Assembly: GCA_035628505.1 (NCBI GenBank)
Contig: DASPJR010000187.1
Location: forward strand, 1-38,860
Direction: 5' to 3'
Length of the DNA: 38,860 bases
DNA from: DASPJR01 sp035628505
GTDB lineage: Bacteria > Planctomycetota > SZUA-567 > H5-PLA8
The translations under genes and the position numbers were made by a program. Shown piece by piece: positions 17,788-26,708 of this stretch. Position 1 is the first letter of the stretch; every line of letters starts with the position of its first letter. The notes below the pieces were generated by a model, which saw only the letters and a list, made by a program, of their open reading frames with translations, ran no database searches and was not told the origin of the DNA.

Positions 17788-20736
17788 TTACGCCCGATAA
17801 TTCTCCAACTCATTCAGGAGTTTCGTTAACGTCGAAGCATCGACAGGTTTCGTCAGATGTTCGTTGAAACCGACGTCGCGAGCACGGTGTTTGTCTTTGT
17901 TCTGACCATAACCGGTGAGCGCTATGAGAACCATGCGAGAGGTGGCAGGGTTGGACCTGAGTTGTTTTGCGACCTCGTAACCGTTCATCTTGGGCATGCC
18001 GATGTCCACCAATGCCACGTCGAATTTTTCAAGCAGGGCTTTCTCAACTCCTTTCTGACCGTCCTCGGCCATTTCAACAGTGTGACCGGACATGGTCAGC
18101 ATCAGGTTCATTGAGTCGAGAATATCTATGTTGTCGTCCATGAGAAGGATGCGCCGACGGGGGCCCGGAACCATGTCTTTCACTGCCGGTGAGGCGGCTT
18201 TCGATCTCAATGATTCCGGAAAGCACACGATAAATTCAGATCCCTTTCCTTTGCCCTCGCTCCTGGCTTCCACCGTGCCGCCTTGCAGTTCCACGAGCTC
18301 TTTCACCAGCTTCAATCCCAGCCCAAGGCCGCCCCGGCTGCGCTCCAGCGAAACTTCTTCCTGTGTGAAAAGATCGAAAATGGCTTGCAGCATATGCGGT
18401 TCAATGCCGATGCCGTTATCACGCACCCGAAGAATGACATTGCCCCGCTCTGGCGCCGTGGACACATGAATGGCGCCTCGCTTCGGTGTGTACTTGATGG
18501 CATTGACCAGCAGATTGCTGATGATTTGGGACATTCGCGAGGGATCCGCGTCGACATAAAGCGGCGGATCGTTTTTGATATCCATCGTCAACGTGTGCTC
18601 GTTCTGCTTGACAGAATCATCTACCGCGTCGATGACACTGAGAATCGTACTGTTCAGATCGAGCGGGACCTTGTTGAGTTTCACTTTCCTGTGCTGAATT
18701 CGCGACGTATCGAGCAGATCGTCGACCAGCCGGATCATATGATCTGCCTGGCGTTCGAGGATGGTCTGTACCCGGGTGATGACCGGATCGTCGTACTTTC
18801 TCAGCCGCAACACTTCGGCAGCGCTCTTGATGGGCGCCAGCGGGTTGCGCAGTTCATGCGCCAGCATGGCCAGGAATTCATCCTTGCTTCGATCGGCATA
18901 CGCCAGCCGTTTCGCTGCCTCTTCAGCGTCGGAGTACAGGAGCGAATTATCGATCGCGGTGCCGGCGCGGCGCGCCAGTTCCTCCACGAAGGCCAGATCC
19001 TGCTGATCAAAGCGGCGTCCGGATTCACTTGTCGCCAGCGTCAACGCACCCAGTATTTTGTGGCGGCTGATTAATGGAACGACAATCAATGATCTTGGAT
19101 TCACTTTACGAAGTGCGGCCTCATGAGCCGGGCTGTTAGAGGCTTTCACTAACATCTCTTCCGAGAACTCGGCGATGAGCACCGCCTTTCCCGAAAAAAG
19201 CGATCTGGCCGCTGGATGCTCTATGGCTTCTCGATCCGGCGCATGCAGCTTCATCTGCTCGGCCAAATCGGCGTGCCCGGGATTAGCGTGCGCTACGGCA
19301 ATGCGCTCGACGCCCTCGCCGCGAATCAGATCGATGAAAGCCCAGTCCGCTAAATGAGGCACCAGCAAGCGCGTCAGCGCATGGAGTATCCTTCCCTGAT
19401 CCAGAGAGGTAAACAAGGACATACTGGCCTCGCCCAGGTAGCGCATGGCGTCCATGGCTCGCTTTCTTTGCGTGACGTCGCGAGCAATCGTGGATACGCC
19501 GATGGTCCGTCCGAGCGCATCCTTGATCGGTGAGAGCGTGATGGTCAGAACCAGCGAGCGTCCGTCCTTGTGGACTCTTTCCGTTTCAAACTCCTCTATT
19601 TTGTTGCCCTCGCGGACTTTATCGATTCGCGCCAGAACTTCCTGGAAGTCCTCCGGAAGAGTCAGCGTCGTCAGAGGTTTTCCAATGGCCTCACTCGCGG
19701 AATATCCGTAAAGAACCTCGGCGCCCCTGTTCCAACTGGTGATCGTGCGGTGAAAGTCGATGCTGATGATCGAGTCCTGGGACGATTCGACGATGGCCGC
19801 CAGGAGGAACTTGGCAGCCTGCTCCTTCCTGCGCTCGCTGACGTCGCGGATATTGCATTGTACGACCTGGCGGTCGTTCTCGTGGTAAACGCGGCCGACG
19901 AACTCAACTTCGCGGCGGATACCCGTCTTGGTCCTGAGCGGCAGATTCTCGTAACGGATCTGGCCTTTTTCCTTAAGCTCCTGAAAGGCGAGTTTGTTCG
20001 CTCTCTCATCGTCGAGCAATCCGATCTGGAAGAGTTCTTTGCCGACCAATTCGTCCTTGGAAAACGCCAGATATTCCAACGCCTGTTGATTGGCGTCGGT
20101 AATCTTGTTCGTATCCGGATCAAGGACAAGAATTCCATCGTTAGCTGTTTCAAACAGGCGCCGGTAGCGGACCTCCGATACGCGCTGCGCCTCCTGCGTC
20201 CGTTTCAATTGGTCAATATCGACCAGCACCAGCACGGCACCGTCGATTCTGCGGTCCAAAGTCATATAGGGCCGTATGCGCAGGTAGTGCCAACGGCCTG
20301 ATTTATCCCGGACCTCGCGCTCCCGTACGCTGACAGTATCAAGAACTTCTTTGAGCAATTGCTCCAGATCGGGCAGATCCAGGTTGTGTCTCACGTTGCC
20401 GACGAATCGCCCCACATCGGAGCTCTGAAAATTGAACGCAAGCTTTGCCTGGGGAGTGAATCGCCGGATCGTCAGATCCCGGCCGAGGACTACGATGGGC
20501 ATCTCGACGCTGGAGTGCAAATTGTGAAGGTCGTCATTAAGGATCGTCAATTCCTGGTTGCGATTGGCCATCTCGTCGTTGATGGTGGTTAATTCTTCAT
20601 TGTTCGATTCCAGCTCTTCTTTGGATGTCTGCAATTCCTCATTAATACTCTGTAGTTCTTCGTTGGCAGATTGAATTTCTTCTGCGGAGGCCTGCAGTTC
20701 CTCGTTGGCCGCGGCGTACTGCTCTTCCATCGCCAC
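17788..20736 (-). CDS. C-terminal piece: PAS x3 - GAF - histidine kinase - receiver (hybrid sensor kinase)
   Basis: A 982-codon open frame. It begins inside the coiled coil (EEQYAAANEELQASAEEIQS, a heptad-like series typical of CheB/CheR-PAS fusions), so its ATG is an internal codon, not a proven start. Next come three PAS domains (starting near VEMPIVVLG, YRRLFETANDGILVLD and IVESSQDSIISID) and a GAF domain (about 440-600). The HisKA phosphoacceptor is His627 in LAMLAHELRNP. The ATPase has NLLVNAIKYTP, RDNGIGI and GGLGLGLKLV. The C-terminal receiver has its phospho-Asp at about residue 911 (ALVDIGMPKMNGYE) and acidic residues in LLMDDN. All key residues are present. No transmembrane segment is seen, so the sensor is probably cytoplasmic. 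It could work as a separate kinase if translation starts internally. Confidence 0.88.
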   Translation of the reverse strand: MAMEEQYAAANEELQASAEEIQSANEELQSINEELQTSKEELESNNEELTTINDEMANRNQELTILNDDLHNLHSSVEMPIVVLGRDLTIRRFTPQAKLAFNFQSSDVGRFVGNVRHNLDLPDLEQLLKEVLDTVSVREREVRDKSGRWHYLRIRPYMTLDRRIDGAVLVLVDIDQLKRTQEAQRVSEVRYRRLFETANDGILVLDPDTNKITDANQQALEYLAFSKDELVGKELFQIGLLDDERANKLAFQELKEKGQIRYENLPLRTKTGIRREVEFVGRVYHENDRQVVQCNIRDVSERRKEQAAKFLLAAIVESSQDSIISIDFHRTITSWNRGAEVLYGYSASEAIGKPLTTLTLPEDFQEVLARIDKVREGNKIEEFETERVHKDGRSLVLTITLSPIKDALGRTIGVSTIARDVTQRKRAMDAMRYLGEASMSLFTSLDQGRILHALTRLLVPHLADWAFIDLIRGEGVERIAVAHANPGHADLAEQMKLHAPDREAIEHPAARSLFSGKAVLIAEFSEEMLVKASNSPAHEAALRKVNPRSLIVVPLISRHKILGALTLATSESGRRFDQQDLAFVEELARRAGTAIDNSLLYSDAEEAAKRLAYADRSKDEFLAMLAHELRNPLAPIKSAAEVLRLRKYDDPVITRVQTILERQADHMIRLVDDLLDTSRIQHRKVKLNKVPLDLNSTILSVIDAVDDSVKQNEHTLTMDIKNDPPLYVDADPSRMSQIISNLLVNAIKYTPKRGAIHVSTAPERGNVILRVRDNGIGIEPHMLQAIFDLFTQEEVSLERSRGGLGLGLKLVKELVELQGGTVEARSEGKGKGSEFIVCFPESLRSKAASPAVKDMVPGPRRRILLMDDNIDILDSMNLMLTMSGHTVEMAEDGQKGVEKALLEKFDVALVDIGMPKMNGYEVAKQLRSNPATSRMVLIALTGYGQNKDKHRARDVGFNEHLTKPVDASTLTKLLNELENYRA

Positions 20737-21314
20737 CGCGTAATCGCGCGCCTCGGCAAGATCCCGCTCAAGCTCGATAAGGCGATTCTCGTCGTCTCCT
20801 TCCTGTCTTGTGGGCTGCGAGTTGATTGCGGCTGCCTGTTGAGGCCGTGTTTCGGTGGCCTGATGGCCTTGCCATCGCTGGCGCTTATAAAAAGAATAAG
20901 ATAGCAGCGTGCTTTGAGATTTTTGAGCGGAATGACGTTGATGCTGATCTCGTGACGCTGATCATGCTCGCCAATGAATATCTTGTCACGCACAACGGTT
21001 TTGTTGTGCTGTTTCGCTTCGCCGAGGGCGGCACGCAAAGGCAGCATCAGCCCCTGCCGCGCCATCTTCAGAACGTTAAAGCTCGCCGCGCCGGTCGGAG
21101 GTTCCAGGTAGGGACCGGTGGAACCACGAAACTGCAGAATCTGAAAATCGTCGTTGATCAAAACGGATGGAGGCGCGAACTGATTCAGCGTTACCCGGTC
21201 TGCCTCACGCTGCGCCGTGAGCTCAATCGGAAGTCGAACGGAACTTTCCGCTGATGACTTGGCTTCCTTTTTCATATGGTAAGCAGGCGCGTCAGAATAC
21301 TTCTGGTTCGACAA
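20589..21314 (-). pseudogene. middle piece: end of CheR and linker of the split sensor kinase
   Basis: This open frame carries the part between CheR and the coiled coil (LPIELTAQREADRV, APPSVLINDDFQILQFRG, a PAS-like GPYLEPPTGAA segment). Reading upstream of its first ATG in the same frame to 21458 gives the missing CheR end (FHYALKP, GQSESLGQFADLFEPVDKKN). Reading downstream beyond about 20880 the text becomes Arg/Ser/Pro-rich and unlike the family, because the true frame has moved. It is a fragment of the larger gene, not a gene of its own. Confidence 0.75.
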
Positions 21315-21354
21315 TGGCGTGGGTCCGGCCTTGCGCGAGTAAATCCGGTTCTTT

Positions 21355-22923
21355 TTATCGACAGGTTCGAAAAGGTCCGCGAACTGCCCCAGGGACTCTG
21401 ATTGGCCGAGAAACAGAAAGCCGGTGGGCTTGAGAGCATAGTGAAAGGTTGGAATTGCCTTTCCGCTGCACGCTCTGATCCAGATAGATCAGCATATTCC
21501 GGCAACTGATCAGATCCATGCGGGAGAAAGGCGGATCGACTATCAGATTCTGCTTCGCAAAGACGCACATCTCACGCAGTGCCTTGGAGATGCGATATCC
21601 CCCATCTTCTTCAATAAAGAAACGACGCAGACGCTCGGGCGAAATTTCTAAGTTGAGCGTCTTGGCGTAAAGGCCGTGCCGCGCCTTTTCCAGCAGTTTG
21701 TCATTCACGTCCGTGGCGAAGACCTGAGCCTTCGGGGCGTTCTTCTCGTGCTCGGTGTATTCGAGAAACGCCATCGCAATAGAGTATGCTTCCTGCCCCG
21801 TCGAACATCCCAGCACCCAGACGCGCACGGGATCGTTTTTCCCCTGGGCAGCCAGCCTTGGAAATACCTTTTTCTTGAGCATCTCAAATGATTCGGGGTT
21901 GCGGAAGAAGCTGGTCACGCTGATTAACACGTCCGAATAAAGCGCGTCGAGCTCCGCGTCGTTTCCCCGAAGAAAGTCCGCGTACGCCTGCAGCGATTCA
22001 AGCTTGTTGAGCATGACGCGCCGCGCTACGCGTCGTTGAATTGTACTGGATTTGTACAACAGAAAGTCGACGCCGGAGTGGCTGCGAAGGAGCAGGAGTA
22101 TTTTCTTGAAACCACCATCGTCGAGAAGGGCCCTCTCGCCGTAGGCATCCGCTTCAGCCCGCGCTTTCTCAGCGCCATCTGACGGCGTGCCGCTGCCCCC
22201 GGAGGGCAATGGGGCGTCAGGCCCTGCGGACTGCGCATCTTCCCGATCCTTCTCCGGCTGAGTGTGCAAATCTTTGCCGAACGCGTGCACGGCGAACGGG
22301 TGCGAAGCGATGCGCGCAAGTTCACCGGCAATGTCTTCCGGAGAAAGAACCCGATCGACGCAACCGGCCGCCACCGCGCTGCGCGGCATCGAATCGTATT
22401 TTGCGGACTCGTCCTGGGCGAAAGCGATCCCGCCTTCGGCCTTTATAGCCAGCAGTCCAAGGGTGCCATCCGTGCCAGTTCCGGATAGAACGATGCCGAT
22501 CGCGCGCTCCTGCTGATCGTGCGCGAGGGATTGAAGAAAAAAGTTAATGGCGAGATGAGGACCCCGGCCCGCTTCTCTGGGCTGCAACTGAAGCACGCCT
22601 TTGGCGATACACATGTTGGTATTCGGCGGGATCACATAGACATGGTTGGGCTCGACGGGTGTTTGATGCTTGGCCTCAACGACAGTCAGGCTGGTCGTTC
22701 GAGCAAGCAGACTCGCCAGCACGCTTTCGTGCTGAGGGTCCAGATGCTGCACTAAAACGAATCCCATACCAGTGTCTGCAGGCAGGTGCCTGAGCAAAAG
22801 CGAAAATGCTTCCAGGCCGCCAGCCGACGCGCCTACTCCCACGATCAAAAAAGGCTTTGCAGACCGTTGAGTGCCAGTGGGATTTTGATTGGGAGGTTTT
22901 CTCCCCGTCTTCTTGCTTTTCAT
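21355..22923 (-). CDS. N-terminal piece: CheB methylesterase - CheR methyltransferase
   Basis: A 522-codon frame. Residues about 25-205 are a CheB catalytic domain with the triad in GVGASAGG (Ser), VQHLDPQHE (His) and SGTGTDGT (Asp); there is no receiver domain in front of it. A Pro/Gly-rich linker follows. The CheR domain begins near FKKILLLLRSHSGVDF. It has TSFFRNPESF, the SAM-binding VWVLGCSTGQEAYS, and FSRMDLISCRNMLIYLD. After the frameshift near 21458 the last 35 or so residues (LSLCSQAHRLS and on) are out of frame. Proteins of this build couple a chemotaxis-like methylation module to a sensor kinase and are usually not tied to flagella. The upstream ribosome site is weak. A plus-strand gene starts 225 bases away in the opposite direction. 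Confidence 0.87.
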   Translation of the reverse strand: MKSKKTGRKPPNQNPTGTQRSAKPFLIVGVGASAGGLEAFSLLLRHLPADTGMGFVLVQHLDPQHESVLASLLARTTSLTVVEAKHQTPVEPNHVYVIPPNTNMCIAKGVLQLQPREAGRGPHLAINFFLQSLAHDQQERAIGIVLSGTGTDGTLGLLAIKAEGGIAFAQDESAKYDSMPRSAVAAGCVDRVLSPEDIAGELARIASHPFAVHAFGKDLHTQPEKDREDAQSAGPDAPLPSGGSGTPSDGAEKARAEADAYGERALLDDGGFKKILLLLRSHSGVDFLLYKSSTIQRRVARRVMLNKLESLQAYADFLRGNDAELDALYSDVLISVTSFFRNPESFEMLKKKVFPRLAAQGKNDPVRVWVLGCSTGQEAYSIAMAFLEYTEHEKNAPKAQVFATDVNDKLLEKARHGLYAKTLNLEISPERLRRFFIEEDGGYRISKALREMCVFAKQNLIVDPPFSRMDLISCRNMLIYLDQSVQRKGNSNLSLCSQAHRLSVSRPIRVPGAVRGPFRTCR

Positions 22924-23148
22924 AATGTCTTTCGCATTCTAGAACATCCATTCCAACCTGCTTCCTTATATTGTAGGGGGCGCGGACGTGAATCACAGAC
23001 GCTAACTGGATTTGATTGGATTTCATTCAAAATGATTAAGGAATCATGGGTGTGCAAAAACTATACATGCGTGAGATTCAAAAGATTTTTATTAACAGCA
23101 ACGGTGCTTCATTAGGAGGTACACTGAACACGTGGAGTTACTCAGAAC

Positions 23149-23682
23149 ATGATCGGCACCCTGATGGACGACCTGCCAGCGCAGTATACTCTCGCCGAAA
23201 TGCTGGACCTTGATGCCCAGTTTAAGGTATATGATTCATTTCTCTTTTGTCCGGCCGACCACGCTCACATCGACGATGAAATGACCTGTGAAATTCTGCC
23301 GGCGACAGAGCACTCACGACGCGAAATTATCGGCATATGCAGGACCTGCACGCGAGAGATACACGTGTTTGAAGAAAGCTCGGGGGAGGGGCGGCGACCG
23401 GCGAGAATGAAACGAATGAAGGACGCTTCGCTTATCTTCGACGTCTCGTTCAAGGTGCTGCTGCTGCAGCAACAGTTTAGACGGGCATGGGAAACGCTGC
23501 AGCAACTCAGGGAATTACATGCGGTAGCGAGTGAAAGGCGGTGGCGTTCCCGCCAGTTGACAGCATGGTCATACGAATCATGGCATGCGTGTGAAGTACC
23601 GCTCTCCGGGCTGGGACGTCCCAGTCAATCCCAACCCCTGGATAGTGTTGCTGGACCCTTGACGAACTCATGCCTTACTTGA
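23149..23682 (+). CDS. hypothetical protein, 177 residues
   Basis: I do not recognise this protein. It is acidic at the start (MDDLPAQYTLAEMLDLDAQ) and has a possible metal-binding group with two cysteine-containing segments (FCPADHAHIDDEMTC, then GICRTCTREIHVF at about 64-76). A basic stretch (RRPARMKRMK) and a helical Gln/Leu-rich segment (LLLQQQFRRAWETLQQLREL) follow. A strong ribosome site AGGAGG (23114-23119) is 29 bases from the ATG, too far for direct use. It is better placed for a six-codon GTG frame at 23132 whose stop overlaps this ATG (ATGA). The end overlaps the convergent esterase gene by eight bases. No competing frame covers this stretch, which supports a real gene; the tail after about residue 140 reads less convincingly. 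Confidence 0.5.
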   Translation: MIGTLMDDLPAQYTLAEMLDLDAQFKVYDSFLFCPADHAHIDDEMTCEILPATEHSRREIIGICRTCTREIHVFEESSGEGRRPARMKRMKDASLIFDVSFKVLLLQQQFRRAWETLQQLRELHAVASERRWRSRQLTAWSYESWHACEVPLSGLGRPSQSQPLDSVAGPLTNSCLT

Positions 23683-26662
23683 AGAAGCTGATCGGCACAT
23701 TGGAAAACGTCAGTGCAGCGATTCCATTCGCGCCTTTGAGTAAAGTGTCCTGATTCCACGCGATCTCTTTGAGATACGTGATCTTCTTTGCTGCGCTGAC
23801 TTCTCTTAATTTCAGCGTAAGCACGTTTCCGGAGACGCTGCCCGAGGCAATTTTGTCCTTTTCTCCATCCAGATAGAATTGTCCCGCCAGTGAGTCCGCC
23901 CACACGACCGGTTGATCAAACTCAAGGACTATCGTGTCTTTCGTATTGCTCGCGTAGGCCGCATTTCGAAGATTGGGCGGTGTGATGGAAACTGCCGGGA
24001 CTTTGCCGTAGTGGTCCCGTTCGATCAGCGGCTGAATCAGACGCGCAAATTCCGCCCAGCCCGCCAACGGAAAATGGCACCCATCTGCGGGTTTGACGCC
24101 CAGCGTCGACATGACGCTCATGTGGGAATACAGCCGCGGGAGGCTGCGCTGGATTTCGCGGATCATGTCTCCGGCGCCGGTCTTCCCAGCCATGCCGCAG
24201 GCGTTGGGCCAGATCTGAAAGACATAGTAGTGCTGGACATTGGGGAAATCCCGTTTCCACCCCGCGGACATATTCACAAAGTAGTCTTCGTACGATTTCC
24301 AGTCGAAGTCGCCAGTCGGCCCTGCGGTACCCTGGTTGTTCTCACCCTGGTGCCAGAGAATGCCGCGTATGCCATGGGTGAGCCTGGCTTGCTGCACGCG
24401 CCAGAGCATGCGGCCGTAGATCGTGGAGAGGTCCACCGGATCGGTTTCGTTGCGCTGGTGCTGGTCGATGCGCGTGCCGCCGACGGCGGCATTGATGATG
24501 AAAATGGGAACCTTCTGGCTTTCGAGCAGCCGCTTGGCCAGTTCCATGCCCCACCAGCCCAGCTCCTCCTTCTCGCCTTTCTGCGCCTTCCAGACCGGGT
24601 TGCACCACAGGTTGCCGACCTTCTCTTTTGTATTGGCCGGCGGTCGGCCGTAGCTGCGAATCCATTCGTTGGTTTCGGGAGGGGATATCTCCCTTGTATC
24701 AGTCGCCAGTGCGTTGGATTGGCCGTTAATCAGGTAGGCATCGCCGCAAACAATATTGTTCACCGTTTGCAGCACAGTCTCCTTACCGCCAATACTGGCG
24801 CCGAACTCGACTTTGTACTTAATCAAACCCGGTTTCAGCTTCACGGAGAGAGAATACGCTTTCTCTGCCGTGAGTTTGCTGCTTTCGGTCTTGTAAGGTT
24901 GTTCGTCTGCGTAAACTTTGAGAAAGACCGAGTCGGCTGCGTCGTTCAGCGTGCCGTTGTAGTAAAGGGTCCCCTCGTTCTTGTCGTTGCGTGCGTAAAA
25001 CTGGCCGTCTTCCGGTTTCTCATCTTTCGCGGGCGTTCGTTCCACCCACGGGTCGCTCTTCGGTTCCGTCACCACGATGAGCGCGCTTTGCGTGACTGGC
25101 TTGCCACCGTTGCTGATCGTCGCCGTCACCGTCATCGTGCCGCTGTTCTGCGCGCGTTCCAGAATGAGTTTCCCTGGAGCAATGTTTTTGATCACGGCTA
25201 TGTTTGAAACCGACCATGAATAATTGAGAGGGGCCGCGCCCTTTGCCTGCAATTCGATCATATTTGAAAACTGCGGCGAAATCTCGATCGTCTCGCGCCC
25301 ATCCCATGATGACGGAGCTTTTAGCGTGAACGCCGGGTCCGGAATCGCCTCCTTGATCTGGATGGCGATGTCGCGCTTCTTGACTTCGTTTGCATAGATC
25401 GCTTTGAATTCCAGCGTGACCGCCTGATCTCCACTCACGCGTCCGGCGTCGAAAGTGAAAGTAAACCGGTCCACCGCGGCAATCGTTTCGTTGCCATGGC
25501 GTTTGAGCGTCCAGTACACTTTCTGCGCGCCGCCGGCTTCGGCTGTGATTGTCGTGCTCGACCCCTCCATGAGGGAGAGATTGTCTTTGGACACGGAGAA
25601 CGCGGTTCCTGCCTGCACGAGCGGCCCAGTCAACGTCTGCAACCGTTTCTGATTTTCATATTGCAGCCGCACCCAGTCGGCGGAGCGCGCAACGTTGGAC
25701 AGGCGCACTTCATCGATGTCGCCGACAAAGCTGTAATTGTTGTACCATCCGCCTATCCATAAACGGGCGGGACTCTTGATGGCCTGTGGCGACCCCTTTG
25801 AACCGTTTGTGCCATCGAGCCGGCCATTCACATAGATTCGCGTATCGCCGTTCTGGTACGCATGGACAACGTGGACCCATTCCGAGGCGGCAAGCCGGTT
25901 TGCGCTTTCGACGTTTCCGTTCGAGAAATAGCAGTCCGCGCGGATATGAGGTGGACTGACAAACTGCAAAACGACCTTGCCCTGTGCGTGTTCGTTGCCC
26001 CAGCCGATGATTGTCGCGTTCGGCTGCTCCGCTCGAAACCACGCTTCGGTGCTGTGCGACGCAGATCCCACGGGATAGCCGGCGATGTTTTCGCCGCAGG
26101 AAATTCCCTGCTTGCCTGCAAAGTGCCGCGCCGCGCCGATCATCCCTGCAGTCGCGGTCGTGCCGGCATTTTTGGATTCAAGCGCGCCCGCGTCATCCTT
26201 CACCGGATCGTTCATGTGCCAGACGCTCAGGTACCCGTTCGAGGCGTTGAAAACCGTGGCGCCACTCGATTCACTGGCCGCGTCGGCTTTTCCCCAATGC
26301 ATTTTTATTTCCTGGCGCGCGTTGCCTTTGATTGTCGGAATGCGCACCCACACGCTGGCCGTTCCGCTGGCCGCGTCCCAGTCGTCCAACTGAAAGGGCA
26401 GGGGCGTACCGTTCGAGGAAAAGCGGATGTCCTCGCCGTTCGCTTTCGCCTGCGTGAAATTGAAGAAATCCTTGTGCAGCCGCACCAGCAGTGGAAAGCC
26501 CTCTTCCGACGCTGACGCGGGAAGATTTGCGCCTTCTGGAGTCGTCAGGATGAAAATGGAGCCTGAATGGCGCCAGCCCTGATACGGTTCTTCCGCAGCG
26601 AGCAGCTGCGCCAGCAGGACAGTGAGAAGCACGACTCCGATTGGAATGCGAGTGCGTGACAT
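23675..26662 (-). CDS. exported DUF2341 - LamG - Ig-like - sialate O-acetylesterase (SASA) family protein
   Basis: A 995-residue modular protein. The signal peptide (VVLLTVLLAQLLAA) is followed by a DUF2341 domain (FPLLVRLHKDFFNF to IKMHWGKADA, about 55-130) and a LamG/concanavalin-like domain (about 140-335; AWFRAEQPNATIIGWG, DIDEVRLSNVARS). Beta-sandwich, Ig-like segments cover about 350-535. From about 636 to 885 it is a SASA-type esterase with the nucleophile in INGQSN (Ser649), ILWHQGENNQ near 768 and the DGCH pair (Asp860, His863). A further beta domain ends the protein. The expected action is deacetylation of a bound carbohydrate such as sialic acid or xylan outside the cell; the substrate is not known. 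It starts 46 bases after the dehydratase gene and may be the last gene of that operon. AGGGAA precedes the ATG. Confidence 0.9.
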   Translation of the reverse strand: MSRTRIPIGVVLLTVLLAQLLAAEEPYQGWRHSGSIFILTTPEGANLPASASEEGFPLLVRLHKDFFNFTQAKANGEDIRFSSNGTPLPFQLDDWDAASGTASVWVRIPTIKGNARQEIKMHWGKADAASESSGATVFNASNGYLSVWHMNDPVKDDAGALESKNAGTTATAGMIGAARHFAGKQGISCGENIAGYPVGSASHSTEAWFRAEQPNATIIGWGNEHAQGKVVLQFVSPPHIRADCYFSNGNVESANRLAASEWVHVVHAYQNGDTRIYVNGRLDGTNGSKGSPQAIKSPARLWIGGWYNNYSFVGDIDEVRLSNVARSADWVRLQYENQKRLQTLTGPLVQAGTAFSVSKDNLSLMEGSSTTITAEAGGAQKVYWTLKRHGNETIAAVDRFTFTFDAGRVSGDQAVTLEFKAIYANEVKKRDIAIQIKEAIPDPAFTLKAPSSWDGRETIEISPQFSNMIELQAKGAAPLNYSWSVSNIAVIKNIAPGKLILERAQNSGTMTVTATISNGGKPVTQSALIVVTEPKSDPWVERTPAKDEKPEDGQFYARNDKNEGTLYYNGTLNDAADSVFLKVYADEQPYKTESSKLTAEKAYSLSVKLKPGLIKYKVEFGASIGGKETVLQTVNNIVCGDAYLINGQSNALATDTREISPPETNEWIRSYGRPPANTKEKVGNLWCNPVWKAQKGEKEELGWWGMELAKRLLESQKVPIFIINAAVGGTRIDQHQRNETDPVDLSTIYGRMLWRVQQARLTHGIRGILWHQGENNQGTAGPTGDFDWKSYEDYFVNMSAGWKRDFPNVQHYYVFQIWPNACGMAGKTGAGDMIREIQRSLPRLYSHMSVMSTLGVKPADGCHFPLAGWAEFARLIQPLIERDHYGKVPAVSITPPNLRNAAYASNTKDTIVLEFDQPVVWADSLAGQFYLDGEKDKIASGSVSGNVLTLKLREVSAAKKITYLKEIAWNQDTLLKGANGIAALTFSNVPISFFK

Positions 26663-26708
26663 GAATTCGTTCCCTTCACAGCGTCGTATTCCAAACTTTC
26701 CCGAACAC

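Larger units (their letters stand above)
17788..22923 (-). pseudogene. whole locus: CheB-CheR-PAS-GAF-histidine kinase-receiver fusion, split by two frameshifts
   Basis: Three successive minus-strand reading frames together spell one large signalling protein of about 1,710 residues: CheB methylesterase, CheR methyltransferase, a long coiled coil, three PAS domains, GAF, HisKA, ATPase and receiver. The first break is at 21458-21459, where GG in place of G turns the CheR end (CRNMLIYLDQSVQRK) out of frame; with one G removed, the text continues AIPTFHYALKP. The second break is at or near an A5 run on the plus strand (20889-20893); one extra base restores the frame leading into ATETRPQQ and the coiled coil. 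The two shifts cancel. No other stop interrupts any domain, so either sequencing error or very recent inactivation fits. The three pieces are listed separately below. Confidence 0.85.

Noticed and set aside
23912..25207. 431-codon plus-strand open frame
   Set aside because: Antisense to the esterase domain with its complete motifs; composition rich in Arg/Val/Ala without any recognisable domain.
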